64,000 nt of DNA from NCBI GenBank assembly GCA_030407315.1, contig JALQPE010002403.1, positions 62,001 to 126,000 of the forward strand, read 5' to 3'. The stretch comes from Asparagopsis taxiformis. Its lineage: Eukaryota; Rhodophyta; Florideophyceae; Bonnemaisoniales; Bonnemaisoniaceae. How positions within the stretch are numbered: the stretch's first letter is position 1; each line of letters opens with the position of its first letter. The translations under genes and the position numbers were made by a program. Below the pieces are notes generated by a model. It was not told the DNA's origin, ran no database searches, and was given only the letters and a program-made list of their open reading frames with translations. This document shows positions 27,680 to 37,731 of the stretch, piece after piece.

Positions 27680-30433
27680 AATTGATTCGCTGCAAAGTGG
27701 AATGAGGACAGTGGTGCAATTGTGTTGCTTGTGCGCTCAACGTCGGATAGGCGGAAATCTGATACGTGATGTAGTGAATACACGAGAGAAAGGTGTCCCG
27801 CTGCAGACTGGAATCTTTCCTGTTAGATTTGGTGTTAAAACTTTGGTTTCAATCGTATTGGTGGTGGAGGTGAGTGTTGCGCTCGCGATGAAGAGGCGCA
27901 GAAACGCCAGTTGATACTTGGTGAGAATTTTGCACGACCAATCAACTTGATCATAGTGTTTCTCCAGAGTAGAGGAAATGATGCGATTTAAAATGTTTTG
28001 AAAAATATTTCATGTTTGAAAAAGTGTTTGTAAAACATTACAGAGTGTCGCGTGTGTATGATTTGTACAGCACTGTAATTCTTTTCAAGGTCGCTTCGTC
28101 TCGATCATCCTGGCGAATACGGTCCACCGACAGTGCCATACGTGTTGACAGCTGCAATGCTTATCAATACAACATTTGGCGTTTACATCTCAAGCCAGCG
28201 TACCCGACAGAGGATATTTCACAAAGGTGGTTGAACTGCCACCCATCGCGCTGGTGTCAACAAGGGCAGAAATTTGGACTGCATCTGTAGAGTTGCACTT
28301 GATTGCAAAGAAATAGTTGAGTATGGTATGTGTCACTTGTCAACAATGTAATCAGAGACAGCTTGTTGACAGTCTGTTGTGAAAAAAACTTGATACGTTG
28401 AAGTTTGGCAAACAGAAGGGATAACCTGCAAGCTATTGAATAAGAGCCAGTCAGCTGTCCACAAGCATAGCGCATAGGTCAGGATTGTGAGAGACAAGTT
28501 GTTGCCAAGCTGTCCTTGGTGCAATGAATGATCCAGCGCGCCTAGGACAAGTTATCAACTGTGGATGCCGGCGCGCCGTCCACCAGAGGCAAATATAGAA
28601 CGGCGGTGGACGGGGCTGGAGAGGCATCGGAATAGGCACGAGTTATAGGGGGATGCTGCATAGACAATTTTTTATGAAAAACCAACGATTTACGCGTTTG
28701 ATTTCGATAAATCAATTGGCAGCCTCCAGGGAAGCGCCTCGAGTCGAACACGGCGCAGACAAGGTGATTAGCGTAAATTCAGTAAACGGGATCACGAAAG
28801 GATCAGAATACAGCCAAGTAGGAGGATAGCGCACGCATAGGTCAAACGCATTTCCAGATGAGAAAGGCAATCGTGTATGGCGCCAACAGACACGGCTATC
28901 AACGCAATGCAATCCTACACTTGTCCAAGCTTTTCCACCCGAGCTATAAATACAGCGCTGCATAACGCGAACAGTGACTGGCGAACGTGTGCAATAAAAT
29001 CTGCGCGAAAACCCTGCATGTGAATCCCAACCCGATTCGTTTGCACAGCGCGCTGCGTTATAAGGGTTTTCGCAGCATCGTTTGACGGTATTCTACAAGC
29101 AAGCTGATGTCGAGCTCGCGCACGAGTTTATAAGCACATGCGCAGAGAACGGTATGTACTCTAGAGTGGCGCTGGTGCGATATATTGTCGATAGCTGTGA
29201 GTAAGCTCGATGCGACGCATATGGCTTTTGGTGTGAGGAACACCGAGAGCGTGTAATTGAGTCACGAGGTTTGTCGAAACGATATGAATTCGGAAAGCAC
29301 AGTGTGGGTGTGGGAGGGCGGTTGGCGCTGTGGGACGTTGAATAACGATATTAAATTAGGCGTAAGCGACGAGACGTGGTCGGTCTCGAAGATGGTGTCG
29401 ATATCGGGCGGCGGGTCGAAGAGGTAACAGGGATATTGTCACGGAAGGATCGGGAGGCGGATGTTTCTGGCGGCAACGAGTCGATGCGGGTTGTCAACAC
29501 GATGTGCCGGTGAGGCATATGTACTGTAAGTGTTTGAGAGGGTTGGCTGCACTCGTGTGGCCGAGTGTGGTGGCAGTGACGGAAGGGTTGAGTGCAGCAA
29601 TGAGGTGGAAGCTTCAAGAATGGACGTATGATAAGAGCACTGTAATTGGATGCGAGCGTGTTACATGGTGTGTGGTGCAACGTGATGTGATTTTGGGTTG
29701 TTTTTGAGCGTCGTTACATGAATGAATGGCCTTGGCAGCTCGTTGGCAGTCGCTGCTTCGATAACATTTGCGCTTGACGAGTGCCAGGCGAAATACCAAG
29801 TGGAAGGCGCTTGAGCTGCAAGGCTTTGTCGTCGTAAAGCGGCACGTGCCCCAGGATAGAAGCTTTCGTCACCGCGTCTTATCACTATCGGCGAGTGTTC
29901 GAATGAAATCGATGCCGGTGGATGGAATAGAAATAGTCAGTGGCGTCGACGGAAATGGTTTTGACTGCTACTGATCAAACGATCGATGTAGACGGCATTG
30001 CCAGCATCACCAAGTCCACACCGTGTTGCAGCCAGCGTCATGTTATGACTACACGTCGATTCATAGCACAGTCGAATTATGTTAGCCGCACATGCGACCA
30101 ATGAGAATACACACACCGCTTAAAACGCCTTTCTGATAGAGCACTCCGACGCCCGTGTGTGCGTGTGTCACGAGTTTGCCTCACAACACGGCGCGTCGAT
30201 GGAAACGTACAATCTTTCATTGTACTCCTGTTTCCTGGTATGGTAATCGCCTCGAGTCCACCGACACGACTCCTCCGTCTCTTTCGCTCCATTTTCTAAA
30301 TATGTTTGCAACATATTTCCCCCGATCACCGTGAATTACTCGTCTTACTTCTGTCGACCTCGTTCGCACCCATCCGTCACCGCCACCTCCTCTTCAGTCC
30401 GCACCTACCCATTCACCCAACCACCCATCCACC
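27680..30433. other. 2.75 kb gene desert
   Basis: No supported gene. Frames of 60-140 codons occur on both strands without motifs; the one at 27492-27914 plus is largely the shadow of ISCA. A TATA-like GCTATAAATAC lies near 28942. An 11-bp perfect inverted repeat GCGAAAACCCT/AGGGTTTTCGC occurs at 29005-29015 and 29063-29073. The last 130 bp are the C-rich leader of the kinase gene. Confidence 0.55.
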
Positions 30434-32248
30434 ATGGACCTCCAGCCCGTGTCAAAGTGTCTGCCCAAATCCAACATGGCCGTGCTGGCCGGACCCACCC
30501 GCAGCTTCATGGGCTGGGCAATCGTCCGAACAGGCAAGCTTTCACGCTCCATCCGTCGCTACCTCATCCTGCGCTCCTCCCATCTTACCATCTGTGCCAC
30601 CGAAAATCCACGCTCGGAAATCATGGCCATCGGTGTCAATGGCGCCTCCCTCACCTCGACCTCCAACAGGTTCGAGTGTCTCATCCGCTCCGAAAACATC
30701 AAGATTTGGATTCAGTGGGCCTCCGAAACAGAGTTTCGCATCTGTCGTAGCGCCTTCGAATTTTCAAATCGACGCGTTGAAGATTACTACAAACTCGTCA
30801 CCCATCGTCAGCTCGGCAAAGGTCGCAGTGCAGAGGTCATCTTCGCTTTCGATACCTCCTCGGGCGACCATGCCGCCGTGAAAGTCATGAACAAGGACAA
30901 GGCTCGCTCCTCTGATCGCGAGTTTGCAGAGAAAGAAGTCCTCATTCGTATGACCATTCAACACCCCTGTATAGTTCAGACACTCGATATCTTCGAGTCT
31001 CCCTACGACCTCTTCGTCGTCATGGAATATATGGGCGGCGGTCCGCTCGACAGGAGAATGTCCAAACAGAATTTCCCTCTCACAGAAGCTGAAGCTAGAA
31101 TTGTCATGACTCGCCTCTTCTTAGCTCTTTCCCATCTGCACTCCAGGGATATCGTACATAGAAATGTCAAGCCTGCAAACATCTTCCTTGACGTTGCAGA
31201 AGGTGTTCGTTGGCCTGAAACCGCAAAACTCTCAGACTTTAGTCTCGCAAGCTTTCTCAGTGACCCCGATTGTTCTCGCCAAGTCGTCGGCACCCCAGAG
31301 TATCTTGCACCAGAGGCATCTATTATGGCAAAGACTCAAGACGGCGAACGCGCCGTCACTGTCGGAACAGAGGTTGACATGTGGGCCGCAGGTGTCACCC
31401 TGTACAACATGCTTAGTCTGGAGCTTCCATTTGACGGAGAGTATCCAACCGACATTTTCAAGAAGGCACGTCGCGGAAAGCTCGTTTTCCCGAAGAAGAG
31501 CTTCAAGCACGTATCTCCAGAAGCCATCTCGCTCATTAAGAGCTTGCTCAACGTAGACAGAAGAAAACGTCCAACCGCTGACACCGTCATGTTGCACAAC
31601 TGGTTCCAGATCGGACGCAAGCGTGCGCAGAGAAATAATGACGAACTTTTGGAAGAAGCGCTTGCACTCTCATTATCCAATAAGCTCAACGGCTTATCCG
31701 AAGGGTTGTATCGTTTCCGTATTGCTGTTCTCGCTGTACGCATCATCAATTGTTTCGCATACAGAACTCCTGGCGTGCAATTGAAGCCAATGGGAAAGTT
31801 GAAGGTGGAGAAGCGATTCCAGTTTGGAGTTAGTGGCGTCGACATTGCGCCCGTCAAGCCGGACTTTGATGGCGCAGGCGAGGCACTCGGTTTTCATACG
31901 CAAACACGAAGCTCAAGCATCCTACTCTCCCGCCTCAGCGCTGGCTCTACTGTGAAGTCACGTTCGAGTGTCGGTGGTGATAGCGTTGTCAGTACACCAC
32001 CAAATTTACCAAAACCTCCGCCTGTGGATGCACATCCGCTGCCTATGAAAAGGTCGGATACCAATTATGACTACTTCTCACGGACAGGGCCGCAGGCTGA
32101 TCGACATGGCAGCTTTGAATCGAGCAGCGTTCTTGGCGGCCCGTTGTTGAAGTCCTGGAGTAGCGGTTATGGCAGTTTAGGGTCAAATCCTACATATCTG
32201 AGCGCTTCGGAACAGGCGCGAGGAAATTGGCCATGGCGAAGACGTTGA
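30434..32248 (+). CDS. PH-domain protein with degenerate Ser/Thr kinase domain (likely pseudokinase)
   Basis: 604 residues from the ATG at 30434. A PH-like domain spans about 25-108 (RRYLILRSSHLTICA, ending IWIQWASETEFRI). A kinase domain follows at about 121-397: glycine loop LGKGRSAEV, VAIK-type AAVKV with K150, then VHRNVKPANI where the catalytic Asp is Asn (N244), and SDFS where DFG should be (D268 kept, Gly to Ser). The APE-type GTPEYLAPE and the DMWAAGVTLY helix are intact. Loss of the HRD aspartate predicts little or no phosphotransfer. The C-terminal 200 residues are Ser/Pro-rich. Membrane recruitment through phosphoinositides is inferred from the PH domain. Closest active kinases would be of the CaMK/AGC type. 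Confidence 0.82.
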   Translation: MDLQPVSKCLPKSNMAVLAGPTRSFMGWAIVRTGKLSRSIRRYLILRSSHLTICATENPRSEIMAIGVNGASLTSTSNRFECLIRSENIKIWIQWASETEFRICRSAFEFSNRRVEDYYKLVTHRQLGKGRSAEVIFAFDTSSGDHAAVKVMNKDKARSSDREFAEKEVLIRMTIQHPCIVQTLDIFESPYDLFVVMEYMGGGPLDRRMSKQNFPLTEAEARIVMTRLFLALSHLHSRDIVHRNVKPANIFLDVAEGVRWPETAKLSDFSLASFLSDPDCSRQVVGTPEYLAPEASIMAKTQDGERAVTVGTEVDMWAAGVTLYNMLSLELPFDGEYPTDIFKKARRGKLVFPKKSFKHVSPEAISLIKSLLNVDRRKRPTADTVMLHNWFQIGRKRAQRNNDELLEEALALSLSNKLNGLSEGLYRFRIAVLAVRIINCFAYRTPGVQLKPMGKLKVEKRFQFGVSGVDIAPVKPDFDGAGEALGFHTQTRSSSILLSRLSAGSTVKSRSSVGGDSVVSTPPNLPKPPPVDAHPLPMKRSDTNYDYFSRTGPQADRHGSFESSSVLGGPLLKSWSSGYGSLGSNPTYLSASEQARGNWPWRRR

Positions 32249-34301
32249 TGTGATATGGTGTGCTATGGCAGCAGAGAAACAATTGTAGATAGCAGCTGGC
32301 TACATGCGCAACTCAAAACATTGCACAGACGCATGGATAGTTGCCCGAATGCAGGCAAATTGATTATGTGAAATGCATCATGATAACATTAAAGCTTGAA
32401 TATCTTTGGTCCTAGAAGGTTATGAGACATGTTTGGTAGTGGAGGTTGCGTTTACTTCATGATAAGCTGCGCGTTTGGTCTTTGGATACTTTGGGGATAA
32501 CTGTATAGCTTGAAATGTGTGCCTTATTGTTGCGTTGTAGACTGCAGATGTGCTGTCTTGAAGACCGACTCTACGTTGCGAGTAGTTCGTTACTAGACTA
32601 GACAATTTTACAAACAGGGAGACTTGAATTGAATTTACAGTTGTCCAGCAGAGCTCTGTAACGCTGTTCATGGCCTTCGTACGAGGCTCCACTACAGACT
32701 CCTGTAAAGTAGTAGCGTAACATACCTTCAGCTGAGCTTAGTAGAGCGGGAGTCGTACGCGTTGGCCTCGTGCGGGATAATAATGCCGCGTCTCTTACAT
32801 GATAATGCCCAAATTTAATTTAAAACAAACATCACGCCTGGTTACACAGATTTGATCAGGTGTAGGCGTTTCTTCGACCGATCCGTGGTCGCGAATAATA
32901 CTGCGTTCCTACGGCGTATGCACTCTGAAAAGTCATATTTTCAGCGACGCGTACAAGTTGATCCTCTTCGCAAATAATCACGAGTCGTCTAGGTCAATCT
33001 TTCACTATTGCGTATTGCAGCTGCACGTTGTATATTTCCTCTATAATGTAAACAATTGGCTTACCCCCTCGTGACCCGTACAAAATGTTTATGTCGGAGA
33101 CGAGACGTTCTACTTTCTATTCTCCTCGTCTGTCGCTGCTTGGATGAAGATCTGATTAATAGTGTGATTAATATTACGTTCTCCTGACAGAAAGTTTCTG
33201 TACGTTTAAAAATGGACTACGGTAATCGAAGAGATTTGGTTTTGATGCGTCGCAGCATGATTTTGACTGGACGAATGGCGAATGCAGCACGTTTGAAATG
33301 GAGGCGCCAGTTTCGCGCAGCGGCGGAGCTGTCTCTCGACTCAAGATTTATACTCACGGCGTGGCTTTCAGACATTACATGGCAGGTCATTGCGCCTTGA
33401 TGGGAAGTGAATTTCGCGTTCTGCAATCGAGATAAGCTCTGGGTGAAGTATTTCTGTGCGAAATTGTTCGGTTATGTCTGCAGCTTATTATTGAACAAAC
33501 CGGACTGTGCCACGTTTGTGGAGGTAGAGTTTAAGAATCTCGAGGAGATTTATAGTGTTTGATCGCGGTTGATGACGCCAACCCTTTTCTGGATTTGCAG
33601 TAGTCGTAGAACGGCATGTGAGTGACGTTTTCCAATTGAATGTGATCCAACACATCTATGGTACCATATTTGTGAAATGGCTGCATCCGTCTACTCTTGT
33701 TGTCTCGAATGAATGAATGCAGCTGAGATAAACCCCTGGCTCTATCCATCAGGAATGGCATAACGAGCGAAACAAACCGCAATCATTCTTTTGACACGAT
33801 AGACGAATACGTCACAGATTAAATTTGGTGCGATAGATGCAGCCCATTTAATATCGACGATTACAGACATACAACGCACACGTACAAAATCAGCCAATTT
33901 GGGTGAATTGGCAACAAAAGGAACAATTAGTCACACATCCCGTCCTGAAACCAAAACGGATCGCCAAACCCTAAATGCCAAATTCGCCCGATTGCGGACG
34001 ATCTCTAGCGCAGCCAATACATGATCACGGGAGATCAACGGTCAAATTCAGCTCTGCTGCCGCGTAAAGTGTTGAAAAAACAATAATTTTCAATCTTGGC
34101 GACACCGCACATTACCATGAAATGTTGTAATTTCTTCACCGTTTAAGCGCCGAAACTATGTGGTCGTCCTTGCACGGTTTTCCGGGACACTTGAAACAAA
34201 AGCTGAAAAAGAGTCGCTTATTACCCAATTGCATTCGCCGTCGTCACCCTCTCGTCGCCGTTCCCTCCACACTACACAGCCTATAAAAACCCACTGTCGA
34301 A
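32249..34301. other. 2.05 kb intergenic region, nothing recognised
   Basis: AT-rich with only short frames lacking motifs (for example 33212-33400 plus). A start at 34160 plus overlaps the next gene in another frame and is a shadow. Confidence 0.55.
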
Positions 34302-35198
34302 ATGCGCTGCTCCGCTTTCACCGCTCCAGCAGCTATCGCCGCATCTCAGAATGTCCTGAGGAACTCAACTTGCCGAGCCAATGGCTCCTTCATCTCTCAT
34401 GGCGTCGTCAACAGGCGATCCCGCCTCTCTGCACAGCGCTATGTCCGTATGCAGAGTGATGCCACGGCTACTGCTCCGTTGACAACTCAATCTGTCGGTC
34501 AGGAAGGTACCCTGGAATATAGACTGCAGTACAAGTCTGCGGGTGAAACTGTATCTCCGTGGCATGACATCGCGCTCTACCCGAACCCTGCCGATAAGCA
34601 GGTAGTCAATTTTGTGAATGAGATCCCTCGTGGCACCCAGGCCAAGATGGAGATCGCTACTGATGAGGACAAGACGCCTATCAAGCAAGACGTCAAGAAG
34701 GGGGCGCTTCGGTTCTACAAATACGGACCGTCGCTGATCAACTACGGTGCCATGCCCCAGACCTGGGAGGATCCCGGAACCGTGAATCCAGAGTTGAACG
34801 TATCCGGGGACGGAGATCCGCTGGATGTGACTGAAATCGGCTCGCAAACTATGCCGTTCGGTGCCGTGTATCCTGTGAAGGTCCTGGGGTCTCTTGGCCT
34901 GCTGGATGAGGGCGAGATCGACTGGAAAGTCATTGCTATCAATACCTCCGATCCTCTGGCTGCGAAAATGAATGACATCAAAGACGTCGAGGCTTTCATG
35001 CCCGGTGTAGTAGGTGAGATCCGTGAGTGGTTCAGAATGTACAAGACTGCGGAGGGAAAGGGCGAGAATGAATATGCGTATGATGGTGAGGCAAAGGACG
35101 TTGCGTTCACACTGAACATCATTGCCGAGACAAACCAGAGTTGGGCTGACCTAAGGAGTGGCAAGATTGCCAATGATGACGATCTAGCGCTCAAGTAG
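34302..35198 (+). CDS. PPA: Soluble inorganic pyrophosphatase (family I), plastid type
   Basis: 298 residues. The first 50-60 are Ala/Ser/Arg-rich without acidic residues until QSD, a typical plastid transit peptide (MRCSAFTAPAAIAASQ). The mature enzyme has the family signature DGDPLDV with its metal-binding Asp residues, plus EIPRGTQAKMEI, YGAMPQTWEDP and DEGEIDWKVIAI. It hydrolyses pyrophosphate made by plastid biosynthesis such as ADP-glucose and fatty acid activation. Length fits plant and algal plastid enzymes. The frame is uninterrupted, and the start is the first ATG giving a transit peptide. Confidence 0.93.
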   Translation: MRCSAFTAPAAIAASQNVLRNSTCRANGSFISHGVVNRRSRLSAQRYVRMQSDATATAPLTTQSVGQEGTLEYRLQYKSAGETVSPWHDIALYPNPADKQVVNFVNEIPRGTQAKMEIATDEDKTPIKQDVKKGALRFYKYGPSLINYGAMPQTWEDPGTVNPELNVSGDGDPLDVTEIGSQTMPFGAVYPVKVLGSLGLLDEGEIDWKVIAINTSDPLAAKMNDIKDVEAFMPGVVGEIREWFRMYKTAEGKGENEYAYDGEAKDVAFTLNIIAETNQSWADLRSGKIANDDDLALK

Positions 35199-36515
35199 AC
35201 TGACTTGACCTCAGGTCGATTGTGGATTCCGCTCTGAATATTCTTCCCGCCAGTGATCAGGTAAGTGCAACTTCTAGTTTCAGTCGCCGATGATGTTTCT
35301 TATTAGCTCTATCATAATGCATTACACAACTGATGCTATGATGACCGTGTGATCATTACGATCACCATCAACCATATGACTGAGGCACCACATCTATCGA
35401 CGAAGTCAGTCCGATCTAACTCATGTTTTCTCTACGGTGGATCAGGCTGGTGCCGGGTGAATTGTGTAGTCTAGGGAACCGTTGCTCAGTACAGAGGCGC
35501 CTGCTGAAGTCGACTGGTATCGTGTAGGTGTACTATGGTACGTGTTCAGAATTGAACTCGGCGTTTCCAAGCTGCCGATTGGACGGCCAGCCATGCTGTC
35601 GAACTGGTAAGTACAGCCTCTCGCCTAACTGCCCATGACGACGTTAATTTTCGCGACTTGTAGCCTTCGGGCGCCAGGAACGAGCTGTAATCCATAGAGT
35701 CTGAGGCCTGAGCAGTAGTTACGGACCGTATGTCCCAGTTCCTAACCTTCTGGCTGTGCTTTTTTTCAGGATTTCCTCTGGCATACCCAAGAATGTTCGG
35801 GGTTGAGAGAATAGCTTTTGCGGTGGTAGTCACAGTAGTTGTAAAGAAATCTGTCTACCATAAAATTTGGAGTGTAACGGATGCGGGTAGGTTATTACTG
35901 AAATGCCTGGAAGTGTATATACCATGTGCGTCGGGAACGCGTCGATCAGTAGTGATGTCGGAGGCGTTCTTTGAGGGAATAGGGATCCAACTGGTGATAA
36001 GACAATAGCCATGAAGATTGGGCCCGTCCATGGGCACCTTGGTAACTTGGAAAAGATGTGGAAATAGACACTGCTGATTGGGAGGCTATTCGGAGAAAGA
36101 TCCTGAAATATCGGGAAAAAACCAAGTGTCGTATTTTGATTGGAAAGGACTGGTGAAATATCACATGGATGCTGTGCGGAGAGGAATGCCCGAGTAATCA
36201 CAGCGACCTCAGAAATCGAGATCAAAATTTTGAAGTATAATTACTGCAGAAAACAAGTGCAAATAAAGAGGGCCATGCACTCTGGTCAACAACCCTTTCC
36301 TGTCGAAACATGAGCCACAGAGTTGGAACCGACCACAGCGCTGATTTTTGCCCAAGCGTCCACAAGTACTCCCGAGATACGCGATACACTACACTAAAAT
36401 TGCATCAAACAAAGCTTTAAACCTGTTGCACCGCCGAAATCCCCATCCGATCCCGTATCCCAATCGCACTGCTAACCACCCCGCCACGACAACCTCCATC
36501 CCAACTTTTGTAACA
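35199..36515. other. 1.3 kb intergenic region, nothing recognised
   Basis: Only motif-free frames are present; the longest is 35830-36225 on the minus strand. The final 150 bp are the C-rich leader of the chlorophyll-binding-like gene; the frame upstream of 36516 is open but not family-like. Confidence 0.5.
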
Positions 36516-37184
36516 ATGGCTTTCGTCTCCAGCTCCGTCGCCGTCCGACCATCCCTCCAGCGCGCATCCGTGTGCAACAAGCACTTTTTCGGTGCACGCG
36601 CAGCGCCGGTCGCCGCGCGCTCGTCCGCCACCACCCGCATGGGCGTCGTGCTCCCCGTGTTCACAAAGGCCATGGAGGACTTCAAGAACGAGTACCCGCA
36701 GTTTGCCAGCCGCGGATGGGGCGCCACCGTGAAGGCCGAACGCTGGAACGGCCGTCACGCCATGTTTGGATTCCTTGTCCTCGTGCTCACCGGCTACGTC
36801 AAGGGCCATGGGCTCATCCCTGACCCGACCACCCCCCTCGATGTCTCCCAGTGGGGTGTCCTGGGTACCCTTGGGGACACTAAGGGTATCACTACGGAAC
36901 GCGCCGTCATTCTCGTCGCGCATATTCACGTCCTCTTCGTCTCCGTCGCTGCCGCTCTCGCCCCGTTCTCCTTCCAGGACAAGCTCTTGATCGCCCCCGG
37001 AGAGAAGGATGAGGAACCCGCAGGTCTGTTCCCCGCTTTCACCCCCGGTTTGACCAAGGATGCTGAGCTGTGGAATAGCCGTGTTGCAATGCTTGGCATT
37101 ATTTGCCTCGTTGCTACCGCTGTGGCTACCAATACCCCCATTCTTGACGTGTTGAATAACTGCCTGGGCAACTTGCTCTTCTAA
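36516..37184 (+). CDS. Three-helix chlorophyll-binding-like protein, probably RedCAP
   Basis: 222 residues from the ATG at 36516. Residues 1-42 are Ser/Ala/Val/Arg-rich and end in ATTRMGVV, a red-algal style plastid transit peptide. Helix 1 (74-95) carries the chlorophyll-binding motif ERWNGRHAMFG, helix 2 lies at about 128-152, and helix 3 (184-205) carries ELWNSRVAMLG. Two ExxNxRxAM motifs on helices 1 and 3 with a distinct helix 2 fit the LHC superfamily; the length and the long loops fit RedCAP, found only in red algae and algae with red-derived plastids. Typical Lhcr antenna proteins have a different helix 1/2 spacing, and one-helix proteins are excluded. The role (thylakoid, light acclimation) is inferred from family. 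Confidence 0.78.
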   Translation: MAFVSSSVAVRPSLQRASVCNKHFFGARAAPVAARSSATTRMGVVLPVFTKAMEDFKNEYPQFASRGWGATVKAERWNGRHAMFGFLVLVLTGYVKGHGLIPDPTTPLDVSQWGVLGTLGDTKGITTERAVILVAHIHVLFVSVAAALAPFSFQDKLLIAPGEKDEEPAGLFPAFTPGLTKDAELWNSRVAMLGIICLVATAVATNTPILDVLNNCLGNLLF

Positions 37185-37731
37185 GTGTGCCAGATGTTTG
37201 TTCGGTATAACCTCACGGAATTCGGGTCAGGATGTACTTCGCTTCTTTCAAGTATACTGTGACCGTCGCATTATGAACAGGTAGTTTAACATTTTCACTT
37301 TTCTTCTGTTCAGTCCACTCCCATCTACATATTTCTCATCCATTAGGGTTAGAGTGTAAAAGTCATTCCCAGATTCAATCTTTGGTGTCTCGGAGTAATG
37401 GGGCTCCATTTGTGACCCAGTAAGTGTTTGCACAGGATGGCGTTGGCACATCTCGTGGACCTTGACAGATTTCCTTGGCTACAAAGCTTCCTTTCGAAAC
37501 GTGAGTTTGCGCACTACACATCAATACTTCATTGTAGATCGAATCATATCGTTACTTTTCCGAGGTTAATATAATACCAAATACAAAAAAGTCATCGATA
37601 GCGGATCTTCGATCTCATTATCGCAATCATTAGATTTGTTTCCATCCACTCTACCTTCTTAGGCAGGTGGGTATCTCAGTTGAACCGGGTGCTTAAGTAT
37701 CTTACTTTCCTTCTTCACTATCCATGAAACA
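37185..37731. other. Intergenic between RedCAP-like and GLDH genes
   Basis: 547 bp with no frame of interest. Presumed 3' flank and promoter of the co-oriented neighbours. Confidence 0.5.

Noticed and set aside
35830..36225. 131-codon minus frame
   Set aside because: No recognisable domain and unremarkable composition; probably chance.
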